A DNA stretch of 64,000 nt, taken from assembly GCA_900546275.1 (NCBI GenBank), contig URCH01000003.1:1-64000 (forward strand). The letters run 5' to 3'. A program made the position numbers and the translations under genes. Below are positions 24,979-33,252 of this stretch, piece after piece. This DNA comes from an uncultured Mycoplasmatota bacterium. Lineage in GTDB: Bacteria > Bacillota_I > Bacilli_A > RF39 > UBA660. The notes below the pieces were generated by a model. That model was not told the origin of the DNA and ran no database searches. It saw only the letters and a program-made list of their open reading frames with translations. The stretch's first letter is position 1, and each line of letters opens with the position of its first letter.

Positions 24979-24987
24979 TGTTAAAAT
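24979..24987 (+). promoter_or_regulatory. Extended -10 promoter of rarA
   Basis: TGT followed by TAAAAT (24982-24987), with 16 nt to the ATG. Confidence 0.5.
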
Positions 24988-25003
24988 ATATGTGGTGATA
25001 TAT

Positions 25004-26215
25004 ATGAATGAACCTTTAGCATTCAAATTAAGACCTAAAAAAATAAATGATATTATAGGTCAACAACATTTAGTTGGAAAAAATAAAATTATATATAACA
25101 TGGTTAACAATAAAAAATTATTTTCACTTATTTTATATGGTAAACCAGGTATTGGAAAAACATCCTTAGCAAATGCTATTATAAATGAATTAAATTTTAA
25201 ATATAAAAATTTAAATGCAGTAGTTAACAGTAAAAAGGATTTTGATATCGTTATAGAAGAAGCAAAAATGTACAACGGTATTGTTCTTGTACTTGATGAA
25301 ATCCATAGATTAAATAAAGATAAGCAAGATATATTATTACCATATTTAGAAAGTGGTTTAATCACTCTTATAGGTATGACAACATCTAATCCATACCATA
25401 GTATTAATCCAGCTATTAGAAGTAGATGCCAAATTTTTGAATTAAATCCACTAACTATAGAAGATGTAAAAGAAGGAATAAAAAAAGCAACTACTTCCCA
25501 GTTTTTACCAAACATTAAAATAGATAATGAAAGTATAGATTATATTTCAAAATTGTCTGGTGGTGATTTAAGATATGCGTATAATTTGCTTGAAGTTGCA
25601 TATTACTCTACAAATGATTTCATAGTAAATCTAGAAGTTTTAAAAAAAATAAATAACAAACCTTCATTTTTTCACGATAAAAACGAAGATGGTTATTATG
25701 ATGTAATAAGTGCATTCCAAAAATCAATACGAGGTAGTGATGTCAATGCAGCACTATATTATTTAGCTAGATTAATTGAAGCAGAAGATTTAGATATTAT
25801 ATTTAGAAGAATGAGTGTAATTGCATATGAAGATATTGGACTTGCTAATACAAGTATGGGACCAAAAGTAGATGCATGCATTAATGCTTGTAATAGACTT
25901 GGACTTCCTGAAGCAAGAATTCCGCTTGCTGTTACTGTAATAGAACTTGCACTTTCTCCAAAATCAAACAGTGCTTATAGTGCACTTGATTCTGCATTAA
26001 ATGTTGTTAGAATGGGAAATAGCGGTAATGTACCAAATCATATAAAAACAAACTCAGAGGATTATTTATATCCCCACAATTATAAAGGTAGCTGGGTAAA
26101 GCAACAATATCTTCCGGATGAAATAAAAGACGATAAATATTATTTTCCTAAAAATAATAAATATGAAAACATGTTAAAAGAAATTATGGATAAAATAGAA
26201 AAAAATAGTCATTAG
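25004..26215 (+). CDS. rarA: Replication-associated recombination protein RarA (MgsA)
   Basis: A 403-residue AAA+ ATPase. The N-terminal PLAFKLRPKKINDIIGQQHL is typical, then Walker A GKPGIGKTSLA (about residues 45-55), Walker B LVLDEIHRLNK and sensor 1 GMTTSNPY. The C-terminal tetramerisation domain has AYEDIGLANTSMGP, GLPEARIPLA and HNYKGSWVKQQYLP. It acts at stalled forks together with the clamp and SSB. GTG codons at 24992 and 24995 are part of the GGTG site, so the ATG at 25004 is used. Confidence 0.93.
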   Translation: MNEPLAFKLRPKKINDIIGQQHLVGKNKIIYNMVNNKKLFSLILYGKPGIGKTSLANAIINELNFKYKNLNAVVNSKKDFDIVIEEAKMYNGIVLVLDEIHRLNKDKQDILLPYLESGLITLIGMTTSNPYHSINPAIRSRCQIFELNPLTIEDVKEGIKKATTSQFLPNIKIDNESIDYISKLSGGDLRYAYNLLEVAYYSTNDFIVNLEVLKKINNKPSFFHDKNEDGYYDVISAFQKSIRGSDVNAALYYLARLIEAEDLDIIFRRMSVIAYEDIGLANTSMGPKVDACINACNRLGLPEARIPLAVTVIELALSPKSNSAYSALDSALNVVRMGNSGNVPNHIKTNSEDYLYPHNYKGSWVKQQYLPDEIKDDKYYFPKNNKYENMLKEIMDKIEKNSH

Positions 26216-26226
26216 ACTATTTTTTA
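26203..26226. terminator. Bidirectional terminator rarA / pyk
   Basis: AATAGTC (26204-26210), loop ATTA and GACTATT (26215-26221), with A and T flanks. It holds the rarA stop. Confidence 0.8.
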
Positions 26227-27633
26227 TATTTGTTCAATTTTCATGAAGTTTGTATGAGCTTCATCAGGAACTCCACCAACTATTGTAACTATATCTCCTG
26301 TATTTAAATTCATCATTTCTTTAGCAGTTTTTAAACCTTCTTTTGCTATTTCATCAGAATCATCACTAATATTAACTACTTTTGTATAAACTCCCCATTT
26401 AAGTGCTAATGTTCTTGCAACTTTTTCATTTGGAACAAGTGCAACTATATGAGCATCTGGTCTTAAAGATGAAATATCTAAAGCGGTTTTTCCTGTTGAT
26501 GTAGAAGTAACTATTGCTTTAACTGGTAATTCCTTAGTTGATTCTACAGAACATTTAGCTATAGTATTATGAATTTCTGTCCCTAATAATTTATATTCAT
26601 CTAAATTATATTTAGTTATTTTTTCTACTTTTCCGCAAATAGTATTCATCATTTGAATAGTTTCAACTGGATATTTACCCATAGTTGTTTCATCACTAGT
26701 CATTATTGCATCGCATCCACGTAAAATAGCATTTCCAACATCAGTTACTTCTGCATTTGTTGGACGTATGTTATTTTTCATTGAAGTCATCATTTGAGTT
26801 GCCATGATTACTCCTTTTCCGCTAGCATGACAAGCATCGATCATCATTTGTGAATATAATGGTAGATTTTCAACGCCTGTTTCAATTCCTAAATCTCCAC
26901 GTGCTATCATGATATAATCTGAAGCATCAACTATTTCTTGTAAATTATCCATTGCATATTGAGTTTCTACTTTAGAAATAATTATCATATTTGGTTTACC
27001 ATATGTAGCACATAAATTTCTTACTTCTCTTACATCTTCTGCAGAGTTAACAAATGAAAGTGCTAGATAATCTCCATCCATTTCACAAGCATATTTAATA
27101 TCCTCTTTATCTTGTTCAGATACAAATGGAATATCTAATTTTATACCTGGGATACATACCCCACGTCTACTTTTAATAGTTCCACCATTTATAATACGAC
27201 AAGTAACACCATCTGATTCAACTGATTCAACTACTAATTTATAGAATCCATCATCTAATAATACTGACATTCCAATTTTTAAATCTTTAACAATATTTCT
27301 ATAGTTAAATGAAATTGCTTGTGAAGTACCTTTATCTTTTAAATCTTCCTCAACAATTCTTATAGTAGAACCTTCAACTAGTTCTATATAATCCCCATCA
27401 AATGTACAAGTTCTTAAATCTGGTCCTTTTGTATCGTATAATATTGCGATTGGAGCACCAAGCTCTTCTCTTGCACGTAAAACTAAACTTTCATCTAATT
27501 TTCTTTCTTCTAATGTTGCATGTGAAAAGTTAATACGTGCAACATTCATACCTGCTTCTACTAATCCTTTAAAATTTTCCCAACTTTGTGTAGAAGGACC
27601 AATACTACAAATAATTTTTGTCTTTTTCATCAT
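26224..27633 (-). CDS. pyk: Pyruvate kinase
   Basis: A 469-residue single-chain enzyme that makes pyruvate and ATP from PEP and ADP. The motifs are CSIGPSTQSWENFKGLVEAGM, NFSHAT, the active site IIISKVETQYAMDNLQEI and MIARGDLGIE, with MATQMMTSM and RPTNAEVTDVGNAILRGCDA. It ends at the normal C domain, without the extra PEP-utiliser domain that many Bacilli carry. Two adjacent ATGs (27633 and 27630) both fit GGAG; the first is kept. Monocistronic. Confidence 0.95.
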   Translation of the reverse strand: MMKKTKIICSIGPSTQSWENFKGLVEAGMNVARINFSHATLEERKLDESLVLRAREELGAPIAILYDTKGPDLRTCTFDGDYIELVEGSTIRIVEEDLKDKGTSQAISFNYRNIVKDLKIGMSVLLDDGFYKLVVESVESDGVTCRIINGGTIKSRRGVCIPGIKLDIPFVSEQDKEDIKYACEMDGDYLALSFVNSAEDVREVRNLCATYGKPNMIIISKVETQYAMDNLQEIVDASDYIMIARGDLGIETGVENLPLYSQMMIDACHASGKGVIMATQMMTSMKNNIRPTNAEVTDVGNAILRGCDAIMTSDETTMGKYPVETIQMMNTICGKVEKITKYNLDEYKLLGTEIHNTIAKCSVESTKELPVKAIVTSTSTGKTALDISSLRPDAHIVALVPNEKVARTLALKWGVYTKVVNISDDSDEIAKEGLKTAKEMMNLNTGDIVTIVGGVPDEAHTNFMKIEQI

Positions 27634-27787
27634 ATCTACTCCATTCTCAAAAACATATCAATTATACAATAAAATAGACTAAAAAGTAAAGATTTTTTAT
27701 TATATAAATTACTTTTTTAAAACATTTTTTCAAATTTAAATATTTATATATTTTTTATTACAATTATTTTATTTTTTTATTAAATTA

Positions 27788-27796
27788 TGTTATAAT
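27788..27796 (+). promoter_or_regulatory. Extended -10 promoter of the pyrophosphatase gene
   Basis: TGT followed by TATAAT (27791-27796), preceded by AT-rich DNA. The upstream 190-bp gap between pyk and this gene holds nothing else that I can see. Confidence 0.55.
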
Positions 27797-27823
27797 ACTT
27801 AAGTCTTAGAAAGAGGTATTTAT

Positions 27824-29446
27824 ATGGAGAAAATATATGTTTTTGGACACAGAAATCCAGATACTGATAGTGTTTGTTCTGCTATATCACTATCTTATTT
27901 AAAAAATAAGCTTGGGCTTAACACAGTTCCCGTTATTTTAAGTGACATCAATAATGAAACTAAATTTGCGCTTGAATACTTTAATGTAAACAAACCTATG
28001 TTTCTAAATGATGTAAAATTAAAAATAAAAGATTTAGAATATAGAAAAAAATATTTCATTAATGAATATGAATCTGTCTACTCAGGATATCAAAAAATGG
28101 CAGAAGCCGGTACAAGTAAAATACCTGTTGTAGATAAGGATCAAAAATTCTTAAGTGTACTTTCTATGAAAAACATAGCAAAGGATCAGATTGAAGGAAA
28201 CACAGAAAAATTAAGAACTTCTTATGATAATATAATTGAAACAATAGATGGCCAAGAAGTTTTAAAATTTGATGAAAAAATTAATGGTGACTTAATGATT
28301 GCTGGATATAAAAGTTCAACGTTCATTGAAACTATTGTACTTACAAATGATACAATTTTAATTGTTGGTGATAGACATAGTATAATTGAACATGCAATAA
28401 ACAAAAAAGTTAAACTTATTATTTTAACTGGCAACGCCAATATGAAAGAAGAACATTATAAATTAGCACAAAAGAACAATGTAAATATTATAAGAACATA
28501 TCATACAACATTTGAAGTATCAAAAATGATTAATTTATGTAATTATATATATAAAATTTCAACTACAAAAGATATATTATGTGTTAATGAAGATATGCCA
28601 GTTACAGAATTTATTGAACTTGCAAATCAAACCAAATTTAGTTACTATCCTGTAATTAGTAAAAGTGATAAATGTTTAGGTATTGTTAGATTATCTGATG
28701 TTGGTGAAAAGAAAAGAAAAAAAATAATGTTAGTTGACCACAATACTACTAAACAAAGTGTTGAAGGTATAGATGAAGCAGAAATAGTAGAAATAATTGA
28801 CCATCATAATATTGGTAATCTTGGAACAACTAAACCTATTAATTTTAGAAATATGCCTGTTGGTAGTACATGTACAATTATTTACTTATTATTTAAAGAA
28901 AACAACATAGAAATTCCAAGGGAAATAGCTGGTATGTTATTAAGTGGTTTATGTTCAGATACATTAATTTTAAAATCACCTACTACAACTGATATAGATA
29001 GACAAGCTATAACAGAATTGGCTAAAATAGCAGAAGTTGATTATAATGAATATGGACTTACTATGCTTAAAAAAGGTTCTTCATTTGCAGGTAAAACAAA
29101 AAAAGAAATACTTTATACCGACTTTAAAAATTACCCTGTAAATGATTATAAAATTGGTGTTGCACAAGTTTTAACAACAAATCCAGATGAGTTATTAGAT
29201 GAAAAAGATGAATTTATAGATCTTATGAACACTATCGCCCATGATGGAGAATATCGTTTAATAATGTTATTAATAACTGATATTTTAAATAATAACTCTT
29301 ATCTTCTATATACAGATGGCTGTGAAAAAACTATGAAAAACACATTCAATTTAAAAGAAATAAACGAAGGTATTATTTTAAAAGATATTGTATCTAGAAA
29401 ATTACAAGTAGTTCCAAAATTATTAGAAGTATTAGATAAGGAATAA
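27824..29446 (+). CDS. ppaC: Family II manganese pyrophosphatase with CBS-DRTGG-CBS insert
   Basis: 540 residues against about 310 for the plain enzyme. The catalytic DHH motifs are GHRNPDTDSVCSAISL (residues 5-20), VEIIDHHNIGN and VGSTCTIIY, with the C-terminal DHHA2 substrate domain. The insert holds a first CBS motif (about 75-125), a DRTGG domain (about 130-245) and a second CBS (about 255-300). In characterised relatives AMP and ADP inhibit, while ATP and diadenosine polyphosphates activate. It hydrolyses pyrophosphate in the cytosol. Monocistronic. Confidence 0.93.
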   Translation: MEKIYVFGHRNPDTDSVCSAISLSYLKNKLGLNTVPVILSDINNETKFALEYFNVNKPMFLNDVKLKIKDLEYRKKYFINEYESVYSGYQKMAEAGTSKIPVVDKDQKFLSVLSMKNIAKDQIEGNTEKLRTSYDNIIETIDGQEVLKFDEKINGDLMIAGYKSSTFIETIVLTNDTILIVGDRHSIIEHAINKKVKLIILTGNANMKEEHYKLAQKNNVNIIRTYHTTFEVSKMINLCNYIYKISTTKDILCVNEDMPVTEFIELANQTKFSYYPVISKSDKCLGIVRLSDVGEKKRKKIMLVDHNTTKQSVEGIDEAEIVEIIDHHNIGNLGTTKPINFRNMPVGSTCTIIYLLFKENNIEIPREIAGMLLSGLCSDTLILKSPTTTDIDRQAITELAKIAEVDYNEYGLTMLKKGSSFAGKTKKEILYTDFKNYPVNDYKIGVAQVLTTNPDELLDEKDEFIDLMNTIAHDGEYRLIMLLITDILNNNSYLLYTDGCEKTMKNTFNLKEINEGIILKDIVSRKLQVVPKLLEVLDKE

Positions 29447-29473
29447 AAAAAACGCAAAAAATTGCGTTTTTTT
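29447..29473. terminator. Bidirectional terminator
   Basis: AACGCAA (29451-29457) pairs with TTGCGTT (29462-29468) between an A-run and a T-run. Confidence 0.85.
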
Positions 29474-30023
29474 ATGCTTTTACAAGATGTTTTCTAAGAC
29501 TTTTAAACTCTTGCAACTTGTCATTAAATTCTCTATTTAATCTATTAACTTGAATAGATGTTCTAAGTGAAGTAAGATCAACATCAATTAATGATTCTTT
29601 AGAAAGTTTATATAAAATTAAATATAAATCTTCAATTGATAATTCAATATAAGGTCCACCAATAATATTTTTAATCTTCAAAAGTTCATTATAATCAATC
29701 ATACCATCTGAATTAGCAGTAATTGAAATTTTTCTTCTTATACCGTTGACTCTATATAATATAGAATATTTATTTGAATCTTTATCTAATATATTATAGT
29801 ATGAATTGTTTTTAATTCTTTCTATTACTAATGAAGATGATTCTAAATCATCATTAAAATATTCATCAATTTTTTTAGGATCTATAGAATTATTATTATA
29901 TATTTTTTTAGCTACGCTAACTGGATCCTCATTTTGATTTTTTTCAATTTTATTTGGATCTATCATTTTTTTCAAACTATCATTATATTTGTCTGCAAGT
30001 TGCACTATTGTAATATCATCCAT
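29472..30023 (-). CDS. Soluble protein of unknown function
   Basis: 183 residues, soluble, mostly helical, with a central strand pair (NKYSILYRVNGIRRKISITA) and a C-terminal RLNREFNDKLQEFKSLRKH that may coil. I do not recognise it. The open frame continues upstream to 30116, but that part is terminator and promoter DNA; GGGGA lies nine bases before the ATG at 30023, and a promoter stands just upstream. It is therefore separate from holA. Confidence 0.7.
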   Translation of the reverse strand: MDDITIVQLADKYNDSLKKMIDPNKIEKNQNEDPVSVAKKIYNNNSIDPKKIDEYFNDDLESSSLVIERIKNNSYYNILDKDSNKYSILYRVNGIRRKISITANSDGMIDYNELLKIKNIIGGPYIELSIEDLYLILYKLSKESLIDVDLTSLRTSIQVNRLNREFNDKLQEFKSLRKHLVKA

Positions 30024-30054
30024 TTTATCTCTTCCCCTTTCAAAAGACCATGAT

Positions 30055-30083
30055 ATTCTAGCACAACAAATAAAAAAATGCAA
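30055..30083 (-). promoter_or_regulatory. Promoter inside the holA terminator
   Basis: Minus strand: TTGCAT (30083-30078), a 17-nt spacer and TAGAAT (30060-30055). The -35 hexamer overlaps the distal arm and T-run of the holA terminator. Confidence 0.65.
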
Positions 30084-30094
30084 ATTAAATTGCA
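30072..30094 (-). terminator. Terminator of holA
   Basis: Minus strand: TGCAA and TTGCA arms (30094-30079) around a short AT loop, followed by seven T. Confidence 0.65.
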
Positions 30095-30115
30095 CAAAAT
30101 AGCAAAATATTTGCA

Positions 30116-31039
30116 TTAAACACCTAATAAGAACAATTCTAGCGCTAAATACTTATCTTTTTTGCCTGTTTTAATTTCTTCATCAAGCACAGCTAAACTA
30201 TATAAATTATTAATTAATTGCTTTTCTGTATAACTTCTACTTTTTTCAAGTGCTAGTTTAATTCTATATGGATGTATTCCTAGTAGTTCTGCTATATCAT
30301 TTCCACTATACCCCTTTTTATATAATCTTGCAGCTTGATACATTATTCTAAACTGATTTGCAAGCATAACTATTATTTTAATAGGTTCTTCATTTAGTTT
30401 TATCATTTCATTATATATAGTCATAGCTTTATCTTTATCTTTTGTAACTATACTATCTATTAATGTAAAAATATCAACATCTATGTTTTTTGAGGTAAGT
30501 TTAGTTATATCATCATTAGTGATAGTTTTATCATTATCTTTATATATCTTAATTTTTTCTATTTCTTGACTTAGAATATCTAAATTTTTCCCAACTCTAT
30601 CTTTTAAATACTCTAAAGTAATATTATCTATTTTATAATCACCAAACATTTTTTTTATTGTATTATTATCAAATGTGTTAAAATCTTTTACAATAGCAGT
30701 TTTTTTTATCTGTTTAGTTATTTTTTTTCTTTCATCCAATTTTTCATTATTTACTATAAATATTAATAAACAATCAGGATTTGGATTATCTATATATTTA
30801 TAAAATGACTCACTATCTATTTCTTGTTTAACTGATGTAAACATATAACTATTATTAACAATTATCATTTTTTTGTTTCCAAACATACTTAATGTATTTG
30901 CATCTTCTAATATATTATTAATTCCATCATCTAAATCATAAGTTATTATATTAAAATCTTCTATTTTATTTTCAATTTTTAATTCTTCTATATAATTATT
31001 AATTAAATATTTTTCTAAGCCATATAATACATATATCAT
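30116..31039 (-). CDS. holA: DNA polymerase III delta subunit
   Basis: 307 residues with the delta-subunit plan: an N-terminal MIYVLYGLEKYLINNYIEEL, a degenerate AAA+ region with KKMIIVNNSYMF, then the C-terminal collar helices (LIDSIVTKDKDKAMTIYNEM and PIKIIVMLANQFRIM, with a final LALELFLLGV). It opens the beta clamp during loading. The likely start is preceded by GAGGTAATGAA. Single gene, ended by the terminator at 30072-30094. Confidence 0.9.
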   Translation of the reverse strand: MIYVLYGLEKYLINNYIEELKIENKIEDFNIITYDLDDGINNILEDANTLSMFGNKKMIIVNNSYMFTSVKQEIDSESFYKYIDNPNPDCLLIFIVNNEKLDERKKITKQIKKTAIVKDFNTFDNNTIKKMFGDYKIDNITLEYLKDRVGKNLDILSQEIEKIKIYKDNDKTITNDDITKLTSKNIDVDIFTLIDSIVTKDKDKAMTIYNEMIKLNEEPIKIIVMLANQFRIMYQAARLYKKGYSGNDIAELLGIHPYRIKLALEKSRSYTEKQLINNLYSLAVLDEEIKTGKKDKYLALELFLLGV

Positions 31040-31112
31040 TTCATTACCTCTTTATAATTCATTAATATTATAACATATATAATTAATACTGTGTATTTAA
31101 TAAATAAAAAAT

Positions 31113-31142
31113 ATATAAAAAGTGAAGTATTTACTTCACTTT
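31113..31142 (-). terminator. Terminator of the two-component operon
   Basis: Minus strand: AAAGTGAAGTA pairs with TACTTCACTTT, then a T-rich tract. The stem spans the kinase stop codon. Confidence 0.8.
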
Positions 31143-32525
31143 TGGTAATTCAAAATAAAATGTTGTTCCGTTTCCTTTTATAGATTCAACACCATAATTA
31201 CAATTATGGTTTATTAAAATATTTTTAACTATTGATAAACCCACTCCACTTCCAACTTGTTCTCTAGAATGAGTTTTATCAATTTTATAATACTTATCCC
31301 AAATATTTTCAAGTTCTTCTTTATCGATTCCTTTTCCAGTATCTTTTACTTCTATTCTTACTGTATTTTCAAGTTCAAGTGCATTTATTATTATTTTTTT
31401 ATCATCACCAGTATAATTTATTGCATTATTTATAAGGTTATACATAACTTGTTCTATTCTTTTTGGATCAGCAGAAACTATTATGTTTTTATTTATTGAA
31501 ACTTTAAATTTATATTTTTTATTTTCAGACATTATATCATATCTTTTAATAATATTTTTTACAAACTTTTCTAAATCAAATTGTTCGATTGTAAGTTTTT
31601 GTGTTCCAGATTGTATTTTAGATAGTTCTAATATATCATTTACTAATACATTTAATCTATCTGTTTCTTCAATTATTATATTCAAATCCTTAGTTCTTTT
31701 TGTATCATCTTTATATGTAACATCTCTAACCATTTCGGCATATGCTTTTATCATGGTAAGAGGTGTCTTTAAATCATGACTTACATTTGCAAGTAATTCT
31801 CTTCTTAAATTCTCTGTTTTAGAAAGCTCATCTTTAGTATATTCTAGGGTTTCAGCAAGTTCGCTTAATTCAAGTATTGGTTGATTAGTATCAAATTTAA
31901 CATCAAAATTTCCCTTAGAAAGTTTCTTAGCTTCTTTATTTATTTTTATAACACCACTAGAAATTTTCCTTGAAACAAAATAAGATACTATTAGTGAAAG
32001 TATAATTACAAGCATTGTAACATATATAAATTGATTTTTTAAAACAGTTATAGTTGTATCGATTGGTTCTAAGGATGCGCTTACAAAGGCATAATTACTA
32101 TCATCTAATTTTATACCATATATTATAGTTTTATTTTTAAATCTAGGATTTATTAAAGTATATACCTTTTTAGATAGATTACTATTTATAAAATCTTTTT
32201 TATAATATGAGTTTTCAACACTTGTTTCTGCTCCCATACAACCTTTATTATATATAACTGATAAATATTTTGTCATATTGTTATTAACTACTTCAATACA
32301 GATTTCATCTTCTAGGGATATATCATCTAATAAATCTTCATAATCTGAATCATGAAAACTATTTAATACTTTTTTAACAGAATTTTCTAGTTTATTTAAT
32401 CTAAATTCTTTGTAATAAGTTTTTAAAAAAATAATTTGAAATAGCCATAAAAATAATAAAATTGATGCAGAAAATATAATAAGATACATCCATATTTTTG
32501 TTCTTAAATTACTTTTTTTCTTCAT
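31131..32525 (-). CDS. Membrane sensor histidine kinase
   Basis: 464 residues. A first membrane helix (about 13-33), an extracellular loop of ~130 residues with two cysteines (EDEICIEV and NKGCMGAE), a second helix (about 165-187) and a HAMP segment (ISSGVIKINKEAKKLSKG) are followed by the HisKA box with LLANVSHDLKTPLTMIKAYAEM (split) and ATPase boxes NLINNAINYTGD, DTGKGIDKEEL and GSGVGLSIVKNIL. The reading frame overlaps the regulator gene by 17 bases. The signal is unknown. Confidence 0.9.
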   Translation of the reverse strand: MKKKSNLRTKIWMYLIIFSASILLFLWLFQIIFLKTYYKEFRLNKLENSVKKVLNSFHDSDYEDLLDDISLEDEICIEVVNNNMTKYLSVIYNKGCMGAETSVENSYYKKDFINSNLSKKVYTLINPRFKNKTIIYGIKLDDSNYAFVSASLEPIDTTITVLKNQFIYVTMLVIILSLIVSYFVSRKISSGVIKINKEAKKLSKGNFDVKFDTNQPILELSELAETLEYTKDELSKTENLRRELLANVSHDLKTPLTMIKAYAEMVRDVTYKDDTKRTKDLNIIIEETDRLNVLVNDILELSKIQSGTQKLTIEQFDLEKFVKNIIKRYDIMSENKKYKFKVSINKNIIVSADPKRIEQVMYNLINNAINYTGDDKKIIINALELENTVRIEVKDTGKGIDKEELENIWDKYYKIDKTHSREQVGSGVGLSIVKNILINHNCNYGVESIKGNGTTFYFELPKVK

Positions 32526-33174
32526 TATATTTATATCCTACTCCTCTTACTGTAACTATTAAATTTCTATATTTTCCTAAGTTATTTCTAAGCATTTTTA
32601 TATGAGTATCTACGGTTCTATCATCTCCAAAAAAATTATAACCCCAAACTTTTGTAAGTAATTGTTCTCTTGAAAGTGCAATACCCTTATTTTCTATAAA
32701 ATAGTTTAAAAGTTCATATTCTTTAGGCGTTAATTTAACTTCTTTATTATCTATAGTAACAACACGACCTAATGTATCTATTTTTAAATCTTCATAGATA
32801 TATGAATCTTCTATATTTTTTGAACGTTTTAAAACAGCTTTTATTCTTGCCATCAACTCTTTAGGACTAAAAGGTTTAGTTACATAATCATCAATCCCAA
32901 GTTCAAAGCCAGTTAATTTATCAAATTCTTCACTACGTGCTGATAATACAATAGTTGGTATGTTCTTAATTTTTTTAATTTCTTTAAATGCGCTTAATCC
33001 ATCTAGTTTAGGCATCATCACATCAAGAACTATTAAATCAATATTATCATGTTTTATTTTTTCTATTGCATCAATTCCATTTTCCGCTTCAGCAACTTCA
33101 TAATTTTCAAGTATGCAATATTCTTTTATAACTTTCCTTATTAATACTTCATCATCAACTATAAGTATTTTCAC
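32509..33174 (-). CDS. OmpR-family response regulator
   Basis: 221 residues. The receiver domain has the acidic pair in ILIVDDE, the phospho-acceptor Asp in LIVLDVMMPKLDG and Lys in YVTKPFSP. The winged-helix domain has TPKEYELLNYFIENKG and DDRTVDTHIKMLRNNLG. It partners the kinase downstream. The frame reaches a TTG at 33189; GTG at 33174 fits better, with GGAAG eight bases before it and the usual MKILIVDDE beginning. Target genes are not evident. Confidence 0.92.
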   Translation of the reverse strand: MKILIVDDEVLIRKVIKEYCILENYEVAEAENGIDAIEKIKHDNIDLIVLDVMMPKLDGLSAFKEIKKIKNIPTIVLSARSEEFDKLTGFELGIDDYVTKPFSPKELMARIKAVLKRSKNIEDSYIYEDLKIDTLGRVVTIDNKEVKLTPKEYELLNYFIENKGIALSREQLLTKVWGYNFFGDDRTVDTHIKMLRNNLGKYRNLIVTVRGVGYKYNEEKK

Positions 33175-33224
33175 AAACATCACTTCCAATATATATATTA
33201 TACAACTATTATGAATTTTTAGTG

Positions 33225-33252
33225 AAAAAAAAGAAATAAGCTATTTTATTTC
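33225..33252 (-). terminator. Terminator of smc
   Basis: Minus strand: GAAATAA (33252-33246) and TTATTTC (33239-33233) around a six-base loop, then eight T. Confidence 0.75.
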